NCBI RefSeq assembly: GCF_900105415.1
Contig: NZ_FNSM01000001.1
Span: 5,853,501-5,917,500 of the forward strand
DNA length: 64,000 bases
DNA from: Streptomyces sp. TLI_105
Lineage (GTDB): Bacteria; Actinomycetota; Actinomycetes; Streptomycetales; Streptomycetaceae
Direction of reading: 5' to 3'
Program-made: the position numbers and the translations under genes
The notes under the pieces: model-generated
What the model saw: the letters and a program-made list of their open reading frames with translations, nothing else
What the model was told of the DNA's origin: nothing
Database searches by the model: none
In this document: one piece after another, positions 9,157 to 16,764 of the stretch
How positions within the stretch are numbered: the stretch's first letter is position 1
Layout of the letters: the number at the start of each line of letters is the position of its first letter

Positions 9157-9786
9157 TCAGGCCCCGCGCTTCTTCAGCATGTCCGCCATCAGCGCCATCT
9201 CGGCCGTCTGCGCGTCGACCATGCCCTGCGCGAGGTTCCGCTCGATCTCCACGCCGCACTTCTGGACACAGCCCTCGGCCATGTGGACCCCGCCCTTGTG
9301 GTGCGCGGTCATGAGCTTCAGGTACAGGACCTCGGCCTCCCGGCCGTCGGCCTTCCGCAACTCGTCCAGCTGCGCGTTGGTCGCCATGCCCGGCATCAGG
9401 GCCCCGTCCAGGTCGCCCGTGTCCCCCGAACCGCCCATGCCCATCCAGGCCATCGGCTCGACACCGGACTCGTTCTTGGGCAGCCCCCACAGGTCGAGCC
9501 AGCCGAGCATCATGCCCCGCTGGTTGGCCTGGGTGTTGGCGATGTCGTACGCGAGCCGCCGGACCTCCTCGTCCTTCGTCCGGTCCCGGACGATGAACGA
9601 CATCTCGACGGCCTGCTGGTGATGGACGGCCATGTCCCGGGCGAAGCCGGCGTCCGCGGACGAGGAGGCCGGGGTGCTCGGCGCCTCGTCACGGTCGGCG
9701 GAGGCGACGGTGACCGCGCCCCCGGCGAACAGCAGCGCGAGGACGACGGCGGCGACCGCCGCCCCCTGCGTACGGTCGAGCCTCAC
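9157..9786 (-). CDS. DUF305 family secreted or membrane-anchored protein
   Basis: 209 aa. An N-terminal hydrophobic segment (about 8-30) acts as signal anchor; a short Ser/Ala linker follows. The exported domain carries two ferritin-like histidine motifs of DUF305: RDMAVHHQQAVEMS near residue 50 and MTAHHKGGVHMAEG near 160, plus several Met and two Cys residues. DUF305 proteins are often found with copper-related genes, and the His/Met richness fits metal binding, but no metal transporter is adjacent. Its start overlaps the stop of the upstream DUF3105 gene by 4 bp (ATGA), so the two are co-translated and probably work together outside the membrane. Confidence 0.86.
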   Translation of the reverse strand: MRLDRTQGAAVAAVVLALLFAGGAVTVASADRDEAPSTPASSSADAGFARDMAVHHQQAVEMSFIVRDRTKDEEVRRLAYDIANTQANQRGMMLGWLDLWGLPKNESGVEPMAWMGMGGSGDTGDLDGALMPGMATNAQLDELRKADGREAEVLYLKLMTAHHKGGVHMAEGCVQKCGVEIERNLAQGMVDAQTAEMALMADMLKKRGA

Positions 9787-10460
9787 TGGCCCATCCCCGT
9801 GCCGCCCTGGCCGTCCGCGCCGATCCCGCCGGTGCAGGCCGCGCCCGGCTCCGGGGTCTGCGGCCCCTGCACGTACTTCGTGAAGAAGGCGTCGACGCGC
9901 GGGTCGTCCGCGCCGTCCACGGTCACCTGCTTGCCCCAGGCGGACAGCATGATCGCGCCGGCCTGGTCGTCCACCGGGCTCATCAGCGAGTACTTGGTCT
10001 TGCCGACCTTGTCGGCCAGCTTCTTCACGTCGGCCTGCGAGGCCGACTTGTTGTACGTCACCCAGACGGCCCCGTGCTCCAGCGAGTGCACGGCGTTCAC
10101 GTCGGCGATCTTCTTCGTGTAGACCACGCCGTCGCAGTTCTGCCAGACCGGGTTGTGGTCGCCGCCGACCGGCGGCTTCATGTCGTACTTGACGGCCGTC
10201 TCGACGTGGTTGCGGCCGAGCTTCTTCGGGTCCCAGGACTTCTCGGCCGCGATGGGGGCCTTCGCGGCGGCGTCCTTGGCGTCCTGCTCGTCGGACTTCT
10301 TCATCAGCACGAAGGTGCCGAAGCCGACGAGACTCAGCACGACGACGGCGGAGACGCCGACGGTGATCAGGCGGTTGCGGCGCTCACGGGCCTGCTCGGC
10401 GCGGCGCATCTCCTCTATTCGGGCGCGGCGGTCGGCGGTGGCGGAGCGATTGGCGGCCAT
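9783..10460 (-). CDS. DUF3105 family membrane-anchored protein
   Basis: 225 aa, first gene of a two-gene unit with the DUF305 protein. Residues 1-30 are charged and coiled-coil-like (RRARIEEMRRAEQARERR), then one transmembrane helix (about 31-52). The exported DUF3105 domain has the family motifs PPVGGDHNPVWQNCD (about 110-125), VHSLEHGAVWVTY (about 140-152) and a C-terminal CTGG. The conserved His and Cys residues suggest a metal or redox role. The pair DUF3105-DUF305 is conserved in actinobacteria; its function is not established. Confidence 0.86.
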   Translation of the reverse strand: MAANRSATADRRARIEEMRRAEQARERRNRLITVGVSAVVVLSLVGFGTFVLMKKSDEQDAKDAAAKAPIAAEKSWDPKKLGRNHVETAVKYDMKPPVGGDHNPVWQNCDGVVYTKKIADVNAVHSLEHGAVWVTYNKSASQADVKKLADKVGKTKYSLMSPVDDQAGAIMLSAWGKQVTVDGADDPRVDAFFTKYVQGPQTPEPGAACTGGIGADGQGGTGMGQ

Positions 10461-10549
10461 GGTGATGTCGTCCTTCTTCAGGAGTGGGGTGGAGTTCGGG
10501 GGTGGACGTGCGGGGACGGGCCCGCCACGGGGCGGGGCGCCCGTCGTCG

Positions 10550-10933
10550 CTACGTCCGGAGAACTTGAAGGACGTGCAGGTCCGGCGCGCGCGGCCGGGC
10601 GTCCGAGCGGCGCGACGGCCCGTCACCGGAGGGCGGCGCGAGACGCGGCGTCCCCTCGTCCGCCTGCGGCGGGGTGTCGAGCGGGGGCGCGCTGAGCACC
10701 GCGGGGGAGAGCGAGGGGAAGAGGGAGCAGCCGCCGCGGTCGTACGGGCAGATGTACTCGCCGGTGGCGGCGACGGCCGTCACCGTCCGCGGAGCCGCCT
10801 CATGAGAGGCGCCGTGCCGCTCCGGCACCGTCCCCTGACAGAGGAAGAGCGCGGCGAGGAGCGTCGCCACGGCACTCGCCAGTGCCATGGGACGCGCGTG
10901 TCGGGACAGGCGTACGAGCCGTGTGGCCCCCAT
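10550..10933 (-). CDS. Small secreted or membrane-anchored protein of unknown function
   Basis: 127 aa if ATG 10933 is used; the frame stays open to 11101 but the extra residues are unlike a protein N-terminus. A basic start (RLVRLSRHARPM) leads into a hydrophobic segment (about 17-33, ALASAVATLLAALFLCQG), then a polar exported tail with CPYDRGGC, two cysteines that could pair, and a Pro/Arg-rich C-terminus ending HVLQVLRT. No ribosome-binding site is obvious. It lies upstream of the DUF3105-DUF305 pair on the same strand (89-bp gap) and may be transcribed with it. I do not recognise a named family. Confidence 0.6.
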   Translation of the reverse strand: MGATRLVRLSRHARPMALASAVATLLAALFLCQGTVPERHGASHEAAPRTVTAVAATGEYICPYDRGGCSLFPSLSPAVLSAPPLDTPPQADEGTPRLAPPSGDGPSRRSDARPRAPDLHVLQVLRT

Positions 10934-11082
10934 GGGCGCAGATCGTAGTGGGCGAAGGGCCTCTGTGGGCCGAACGGGGTACCACTCGGTACCGACGGGC
11001 GGGTGCCGGACGGGTGGGGAAGCACCTCGGTCCGGCCGTTCCCCCGTTACCCGAGTCACATCCGAGCAGGCAGTATGGGTGT

Positions 11083-11098
11083 GCAACGTGCGCGAAAC
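11083..11098 (+). promoter_or_regulatory. Candidate GlnR half-box upstream of glnA2
   Basis: GCAAC-N6-GAAAC at 11083-11098 has the exact spacing and sequence of one half of the GlnR box (gTnAC-N6-GaAAC). It lies 84-99 bp before the glnA2 start. The second half expected 6 bp further on is not recognisable. The 248-bp gap also contains two GGTACC sites separated by 4 bp (10978-10993). Confidence 0.35.
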
Positions 11099-11181
11099 CA
11101 TGTGGTGGGATGCTCAGGTGCCCCCCGATGTACCGGAGGCGGTGGGAGCAGGCGGCCTGACCAGCGAGGATGGGTGTGGAA

Positions 11182-12543
11182 ATGGACAAGCAGCAGGAAT
11201 TCGTGCTCCGTACGCTCGAGGAGCGCGACATCCGCTTCGTACGTCTGTGGTTCACCGACGTGCTCGGCTTCCTCAAGTCGGTGGCCGTGGCGCCCGCCGA
11301 ACTGGAGCAGGCCTTCGACGAGGGCATCGGCTTCGACGGCTCCGCGATCGAGGGCTTCGCCCGCGTCTACGAGTCGGACATGATCGCCAAGCCGGATCCG
11401 GGCACCTTCCAGATCCTGCCGTGGCGCGCCGAGGCCCCGGGCACCGCCCGGATGTTCTGCGACATCCTCATGCCGGACGGCTCGCCCTCCTTCGCCGACC
11501 CGCGCTACGTCCTCAAGCGGGCCCTGGCCAAGACCTCCGACCTCGGCTTCACCTTCTACACCCACCCCGAGATCGAGTTCTTCCTCCTGAAGGACAAGCC
11601 GCTCGACGGCACCCGGCCCACCCCGGCCGACAACTCGGGCTACTTCGACCACACCCCGCAGAACGTCGGCATGGACTTCCGCCGCCAGGCCATCACCATG
11701 CTCGAATCGATGGGCATCTCGGTGGAGTTCTCCCACCACGAGGGCGCGCCCGGCCAGCAGGAGATCGACCTCCGCTACGCCGACGCCCTGTCCACCGCCG
11801 ACAACATCATGACCTTCCGCCTGGTCATGAAGCAGGTGGCCCTGGAGCAGGGCGTGCAGGCCACGTTCATGCCGAAGCCGTTCTCGGACTACCCCGGCTC
11901 GGGCATGCACACCCACCTGTCGCTCTTCGAGGGCGACCGGAACGCCTTCTACGAGTCGGGCGCCGAGTACCAGCTGTCGAAGGTGGGCCGCTCCTTCATC
12001 GCGGGCCTCCTGAAGCACGCGGGCGAGATCTCCGCCGTGACGAACCAGTGGGTCAACTCCTACAAGCGCATCTGGGGCGGCTCCTCCCGCACCGCCGGCT
12101 CGGGCGGCGAGGCCCCCTCGTACATCTGCTGGGGCCACAACAACCGCTCCGCGCTCATCCGCGTCCCCATGTACAAGCCGGGCAAGACGGGCTCCTCCCG
12201 CGTCGAGGTCCGCTCCATCGACTCGGGCGCCAACCCCTACCTGACCTACGCGGTCCTCCTCGCCGCCGGCCTCAAGGGCATCGAGGAGGGCTACGAGCTC
12301 CCGGCCGGCGCCGACGACGACGTCTGGGCCCTCTCCGACTCGGAGCGCCGCGCGATGGGCATCGAGCCGCTCCCGCAGAACCTGGGAGAGGCGATCGCCC
12401 TGATGGAGAAGAGCGAACTGGTCGCCGAGACGCTGGGCGAGCACGTCTTCGACTTCTTCCTGCGCAACAAGAAGCAGGAGTGGGAGGAGTACCGCTCCGA
12501 GGTCACCGCCTTCGAGCTGCGGAAGAACCTGCCGGTGCTGTAG
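11182..12543 (+). CDS. glnA2: Glutamine synthetase-like protein GlnA2 (gamma-glutamylpolyamine synthetase type)
   Basis: 453 aa from ATG 11182; an ATG at 11170 would add four residues, but GAGGA at 11166-11170 fits only the second start. The beta-grasp N-domain contains GFDGSAIEGFARVYESDM, and the catalytic domain has the GS metal and ATP motifs EIEFFLL, MPKPFSDYPGSGMHTHLSLF and NNRSALIRVP. The adenylylation Tyr loop of GlnA ([10 protein letters not shown]) is absent: the equivalent region reads DDVWALSD, so GlnE should not modify it. The S. coelicolor protein of this name has been described as a gamma-glutamylpolyamine synthetase in polyamine use rather than a true GS. That function is inferred here from similarity and the region. 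Confidence 0.9.
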   Translation: MDKQQEFVLRTLEERDIRFVRLWFTDVLGFLKSVAVAPAELEQAFDEGIGFDGSAIEGFARVYESDMIAKPDPGTFQILPWRAEAPGTARMFCDILMPDGSPSFADPRYVLKRALAKTSDLGFTFYTHPEIEFFLLKDKPLDGTRPTPADNSGYFDHTPQNVGMDFRRQAITMLESMGISVEFSHHEGAPGQQEIDLRYADALSTADNIMTFRLVMKQVALEQGVQATFMPKPFSDYPGSGMHTHLSLFEGDRNAFYESGAEYQLSKVGRSFIAGLLKHAGEISAVTNQWVNSYKRIWGGSSRTAGSGGEAPSYICWGHNNRSALIRVPMYKPGKTGSSRVEVRSIDSGANPYLTYAVLLAAGLKGIEEGYELPAGADDDVWALSDSERRAMGIEPLPQNLGEAIALMEKSELVAETLGEHVFDFFLRNKKQEWEEYRSEVTAFELRKNLPVL

Positions 12544-12581
12544 GGGTGGGCGTTCCTCACCGTGCCGGCGGCACGGAACTC

Positions 12582-13028
12582 GTGCCCACGCCCGCCAACC
12601 GGGCGGCCAACGCGGCGCTCGGTCTCGCGCTCGGCCTCGGCTCCCTCGCCTACGGGGCGGAGGCCGGGACCGGCTGGGAGCGGGCGGCGGTGGTGGTCGC
12701 CGTCCTGGGGTGCGGAATCCTCGCCGTGCGGGGGTTTCGCGCCGGGGTCCGGTGCGAGGCGGAGCGGCTCGTGGTCCGCGGTTTCGTGCGGACGCGGGTG
12801 ATACCGCGGGCGGCCGTCACCGGCGTCACGGACTTCCCGTCCGTCCGCTGGACCTCGCCCCGGGGACGGCCCAGGTGGACGCCGGTCACGGTGTTCGCGG
12901 AGGTCTCGGGGGAGACCGGCGGGGCGCGGTCCCGCAAGCGCGGCAACACGGCGAGACTGCGGCGTTGGGCGGCGCGCGGCCAAACCCGTTGCCCGGGGAC
13001 CGGCGGGCGGTCCAGACTGCCCGGGTGA
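12582..13028 (+). CDS. PH-domain (bPH6-like) membrane protein
   Basis: About 148 aa, start uncertain: GTG 12582 is used, while an in-frame GTG at 12546 just past glnA2 would add 12 residues. Two adjacent hydrophobic helices (about 8-24 and 28-45) are followed by a beta-rich domain, CEAERLVVRGFVRTRVIPRA then VTGVTDFPSVRW, which matches the actinobacterial bacterial-PH domain found in small membrane proteins of the Low-molecular-weight antigen 6 type. The C-terminus is Arg-rich. Its stop overlaps the following acetyltransferase start (GTGA), so the two are coupled. Function unknown. Confidence 0.65.
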   Translation: MPTPANRAANAALGLALGLGSLAYGAEAGTGWERAAVVVAVLGCGILAVRGFRAGVRCEAERLVVRGFVRTRVIPRAAVTGVTDFPSVRWTSPRGRPRWTPVTVFAEVSGETGGARSRKRGNTARLRRWAARGQTRCPGTGGRSRLPG

Positions 13029-13513
13029 AGATCGAATCCGTCGCCACCGCGCGGCTCGTGTTGCATCCGTTGAGCGAGGACGGGGCCGAGCGCATCGTCG
13101 CCCGGCAGTCCGGGGACGGGGACCGCTGGGGAGAGGAATACCCCGGCGACGGGGACGTCCGGTCCGCCACCGGCTTCCTGCGCGGACTCGCCGAGCGGGG
13201 GGATCCGGGGGTCTTCCGGCCCTACGAGATACGGCTCGACGGCGTCACCGTCGGCGGCATCGGGTTCCACGGGCCGCCGGACGAGCTCGGCGTCGCGACC
13301 GTCGGGTACGGGCTGACGCCTCGGGTACGGGGGAACGGATACGCCTCCGAGGCTTTGCGGGCGCTCCTCGAAGTCGCCCGGGTGGCCGGCGTCGCCGGGG
13401 TGAAGGGCGACGCCGACCTGGACAACCCGGCCTCGCACCGGGTGATGGAGGCCGCCGGGATGCGGTGCGTGGCGCAGGACGAGCAACTCCGCCACTTCTA
13501 CCTGGGGTTCTGA
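13025..13513 (+). CDS. GNAT family N-acetyltransferase
   Basis: 162 aa from GTG 13025, which overlaps the stop of the PH-domain gene by 4 bp. The fold is of the RimJ/RimL-like GNAT type: TARLVLHPLSEDGAERIVA at the N-terminus, VTVGGIGFHGPPDE in the core strands, then the acetyl-CoA-binding loop around TPRVRGNGYASEALRALLE and the C-terminal NPASHRVMEAAGM. It should transfer an acetyl group from acetyl-CoA to an amine (protein N-terminus or small molecule). The substrate cannot be told. Confidence 0.85.
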   Translation: MKIESVATARLVLHPLSEDGAERIVARQSGDGDRWGEEYPGDGDVRSATGFLRGLAERGDPGVFRPYEIRLDGVTVGGIGFHGPPDELGVATVGYGLTPRVRGNGYASEALRALLEVARVAGVAGVKGDADLDNPASHRVMEAAGMRCVAQDEQLRHFYLGF

Positions 13514-13523
13514 CCGGCCGGGC

Positions 13524-13955
13524 TCAGCGCTCCGACAGCTCCGACGGGGCCTCCTGCACGACCCAGCCGTTGCCGTCCGGGTCCTCGAAGGTCATGAACG
13601 AGTTCCAGGTGCCGCCCTTGCCGTCCTCCCAGCCCGTCTCGCCGACGTGCCGCACCGGCGAGACGTCGACGCCCCGGCCGAGGAGCTCCGCCCGGGCCGC
13701 CTCGATGTCCGTGACGCAGAGCTGGAGGCCGTGCAGGGTGCCCGGGCTCGTCGCCTTCGTCCCCGGCATCGGCGGCATGCCGCTCATCAGAGTGATCGAG
13801 CAGCGCGAGCCGGGCGGGGTCGCCTGGACGAGCCGTGTGCCGGGCGCGAGCTCGGTGTCCAGGTCGATCGTGAAGCCGCACTTCGCGCCGTAGAACTCCT
13901 TGGCCCGGTCCAGGTCGGTGACGGGGACGGGCACGACTTCCAGGGTCCAGTTCAT
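13524..13955 (-). CDS. VOC/glyoxalase-bleomycin resistance family protein
   Basis: 143 aa from ATG 13955. Two beta-alpha-beta-beta-beta modules can be seen: VPVPVTDLDRAKEFYGAK...GFTIDLDTE and LQLCVTDIEAARAELLGRGV, ending with TFEDPDGNGWVVQE, the usual last strand holding a metal-binding Glu. VOC proteins are metal-dependent isomerases, dioxygenases or antibiotic-binding proteins. Monocistronic; convergent with the acetyltransferase 10 bp away; repeat element B begins just upstream. Specific activity unknown. Confidence 0.86.
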   Translation of the reverse strand: MNWTLEVVPVPVTDLDRAKEFYGAKCGFTIDLDTELAPGTRLVQATPPGSRCSITLMSGMPPMPGTKATSPGTLHGLQLCVTDIEAARAELLGRGVDVSPVRHVGETGWEDGKGGTWNSFMTFEDPDGNGWVVQEAPSELSER

Positions 13956-14024
13956 GGGGCCCACGGTCCCGCACGGGACGGCCCCACGCACACCGAACCA
14001 CCGCGGTGTGGCGGCCGCGCCTGG

Positions 14025-14429
14025 GAGGCGGTGCCCCCGCCCGTGCGGGCAATCGTCCCGCTGGGGCGGGACGGGTGGGCACACGGGACGGCGCCCCTTA
14101 GCGGCGCCTCCGCGTTCCGGGCCTGGATCCGCACCACGAGGGCGGCGCACAAAGGGGTGCGGGTCAGGCGCGGGAGCCTCTGGCGCCGGCAAGGGCGCCG
14201 TTCCGTTGTGCCCACCCTCCCCCAAGCTCTCGGCTTCGCTCGAGCAGGGGGGACCCCCTCGCCCCAGCGGAACGACTGCCCACAACGGGGTGGGCGGGGC
14301 ACCGCCCCGGCGGAACGATTGCCCACAACGGGGGCACGAGGGGTGGGCACCGCCCCGGCGGAACGATTGCCCACAACGGGGGTGCGAGGGGTGGGCGTCG
14401 TCCCAGTGGAACGACTGCCCGCAACGAAG
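14025..14429. repeat. Intergenic long inverted-repeat element, copy B
   Basis: Fills the divergent-looking gap between the VOC gene start and the PIG-L gene stop. Left arm GGGCAATCGTCCCGCTGGGG (about 14047-14066), inner arm GGGTGGGCACACGGGACGGC (14074-14093) pairing with its near complement at about 14197-14216, and the same central segment as copy A (GTTCCGGGCCTGGATCCGCA). The right arm contains TCCCCCAAGCTCTCGGCTTC (14218-14237), which in copy A lies, complemented, in the left arm. Four units with GGAACGA..GCCC(A/G)CAACG follow at 14269, 14312, 14360 and 14408, at 43-48-48 bp spacing. The last runs up to the PIG-L stop codon. No gene seen in this gap. Confidence 0.8.
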
Positions 14430-14430
14430 A

Positions 14431-16545
14431 TCAGCGGCCCGCCGGGGTCCAGTGCAGGTGGCCGTCCAGGCCGATCGCCGCCACCCCGTCCGTGCCCGCG
14501 TCCGGCGCGCCGGAGAACAGGAACTTCTCCAGGGTCCACACCGGCCGCGCCCCGGCCCGCCCGTGCGGTGCCGTCGCCAGGAAGCCGGTGCGGGAGCGGA
14601 CCGCGAGCAGGCCGTCGCCGCCGCTGACCGGGCCGAAGCCCGCGACGCCGGTGCCGGGCAGCTCCGTGACCGGGGAGACCGGGCCCGTACCGGAGAAGTC
14701 GGCGCTCCGCAGGTCGCCGGAGGCCGGCTTGCGGAACCAGAGGCGTACGCCGTCGCCGTCCGGCGCCGCGCTCGCGCTCAGCGCGAGGGTCGTCGGCGGC
14801 AGCCCGGTCGGCACGGGCCCCGTCAGCGGCCCGCCGGGGCTCTGCTCGGCCCAGGCGAGGACGGTGCTCGGGGTGCTGGCGAAGACGTGGCCCCGGCCGT
14901 CGGTGTCCGTCGCCGCCGCCGGGTCGCCGTACACCTCCGTGCCGCCCAGGGACCGCCACGGGCCCCAGCCGCCGTCGGGCCGCTGCTCACGGGCCGTCAG
15001 CCGGTGGCGGCTGTCGCGCAGGACCAGGGTGGCCCGGCCGTCGGGGGCGACGGTCACGGCGGGCGCGCTGATGTCCGAGGTGCCCTCGGCGTCGTTCCGC
15101 TCGGGCGTGCCGAGCGAGAGCCAGGGGCCGAAGCCGGCGCCCGGCGCGGTCTGGACGGTGGTGACCGCCTCGCGCCGGTAGTCGGCCGCGGTGTCGCCGA
15201 GCGTGGTGCGGATGCCGAAGACGGCTATGCGGCCGTCGGGCAGGGTCACGGAGGTGATCCCGCTGTCGAGGCCGGCGCCGGGCAGCAGTTCCGGGCCCTG
15301 CCAGGCCACGGCGTCCGCCGGCTTCCGCCAGGCGGCGAGGTGGCCGTCGAGGACGGAGAAGGCGTGCAGCCCGCCGCGCGGGTCGCGCTGGACCCAGGAG
15401 GTGGAGGTGCCCCGGGCGTACCGGACGGTCTGGGTCCAGCCCCGCCCGGCGGGCCGCGCGGCCACCTTCAGGTCGCCGCAGCCGGCGTCGGGGCCGCAGT
15501 CGTGGACCCCGTCCAGCCAGGCGTACGTCTTCAGGGTCCTCAGCTTCGCGTCGGCGGTCTCGGGGTCGAGGGTGTGCGGCAGGACGCTGGTCGGGTAACC
15601 GAGGTAGTTCTGCACGCCGACGTGGGGGTGGCCGGGCAGCCGCGCGTACCGGGCGAGCGCGGTCTGCACGAACCGGGCCCCGTACAGGTGGTCCTGGTGG
15701 TCCCGGAGCTTCCCGCTCTTCGGGTACGTGCCGGGGCTCGGGTCCTGCATCCGGACGAAGGTCGGCCGGAACCGCTCCAGGAGCCCGGTCACCGTGGCCA
15801 CGACCTGCTCCTTCGTGTAGGCGAAGTCGGCGGTGACGGGGGTGCCGGCGGAGCGCTGTGATCCGAGGGCGGTGATCCGGCCGTCCCAGAGGCCGTGGAG
15901 GCTGTGCGGCCGGTCGCCGTCGATGGCTCCGGCCTCGCGTATCTGCAGCCACACCAGCTTGATCCGCGGCCGGGCGCGCAGGGTGTCCAGCTCGGCCCAC
16001 CCGCCGCCGGCCGTGGGTATCGCGGTCCGGTCCCAGGGGCTGGTCCGGCTGCCCGTCGCCATCTCGGCGTAGGCGGCGCGTATGCCGTTCTGCCGGGCCT
16101 CGGCGTAGCCGGCCTTGTCGGGCGCGGCGACCTCGGCGTCGTGGGGACGGGCGTTGACCCCGTCGGACTCGCCGGCGGTGAGGTAGACGGCGGCGAGGGG
16201 GCTGCCGGAGTGGAGGGACTGGGAGACGTCCGGGTTCATGAAGAACAGGTCGTCGTCGGGGTGGGCCACGATCTGCATCACGGAGACGGGGGAACCGGCG
16301 CCCCGGAGGGGCGGCTCCACGGGCCCGGGCTTGTCACTCTTCCCCGGCTTCCCGCTCTTCCCCTGCGCCTTCGCCGACAGGACCTTCGTGGGCACGTGCG
16401 ACGGATCCTCCGCCGCCTGCGGCGTCCCCGTCACCGTGAGGATCCCGACGAAGGCGCCGCCCACCAGGGCGGCCGTCACTGCCGTCGCGGCGGTCCTGCG
16501 GCGGGACGGGAGGGGGATCGAGCGGCGGAGGCGGCGGACGGGCAT
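14431..16545 (-). CDS. Secreted PIG-L family deacetylase with beta-propeller-like C-terminus
   Basis: 704 aa from ATG 16545 (MPVRRLRR); the frame is open 24 codons further. Arg-rich start and hydrophobic core (about 20-40) give a secretion signal. A Lys/Gly/Pro linker precedes the PIG-L/LmbE domain (about 95-340), whose zinc-binding motif AHPDDDLFF and later HQDHLYGARF are intact. Family members remove the acetyl group from GlcNAc-type sugars. The C-terminal 300 residues contain repeated W-rich strands (GPWLSLGT, GPWRSLGG, VLAWAEQSPGG) like the tectonin/fucolectin-type propeller fused to many Streptomyces extracellular enzymes, likely a carbohydrate-binding module. Repeat copy B ends right at its stop codon. 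Confidence 0.88.
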   Translation of the reverse strand: MPVRRLRRSIPLPSRRRTAATAVTAALVGGAFVGILTVTGTPQAAEDPSHVPTKVLSAKAQGKSGKPGKSDKPGPVEPPLRGAGSPVSVMQIVAHPDDDLFFMNPDVSQSLHSGSPLAAVYLTAGESDGVNARPHDAEVAAPDKAGYAEARQNGIRAAYAEMATGSRTSPWDRTAIPTAGGGWAELDTLRARPRIKLVWLQIREAGAIDGDRPHSLHGLWDGRITALGSQRSAGTPVTADFAYTKEQVVATVTGLLERFRPTFVRMQDPSPGTYPKSGKLRDHQDHLYGARFVQTALARYARLPGHPHVGVQNYLGYPTSVLPHTLDPETADAKLRTLKTYAWLDGVHDCGPDAGCGDLKVAARPAGRGWTQTVRYARGTSTSWVQRDPRGGLHAFSVLDGHLAAWRKPADAVAWQGPELLPGAGLDSGITSVTLPDGRIAVFGIRTTLGDTAADYRREAVTTVQTAPGAGFGPWLSLGTPERNDAEGTSDISAPAVTVAPDGRATLVLRDSRHRLTAREQRPDGGWGPWRSLGGTEVYGDPAAATDTDGRGHVFASTPSTVLAWAEQSPGGPLTGPVPTGLPPTTLALSASAAPDGDGVRLWFRKPASGDLRSADFSGTGPVSPVTELPGTGVAGFGPVSGGDGLLAVRSRTGFLATAPHGRAGARPVWTLEKFLFSGAPDAGTDGVAAIGLDGHLHWTPAGR

Positions 16546-16764
16546 GTCTCGGTGGCGTGCTTTCCCATGAGGTCGGACGAGCGGGGCGGTCCCGCGGAAG
16601 GCAAGACGAACTTTCAAGGAATACGGTTCATCGGGCCCGAAAAGCCACCGATGTGCGAGACATCACGTGTGATCCGCTGCGAACCGCAGGCCTGGACGCC
16701 GGGGCCCCGCACTGCGGATACGCTCGGTTCCCTGGGTTCGGACCTGCTCGGAGGGAGCGGCGGA

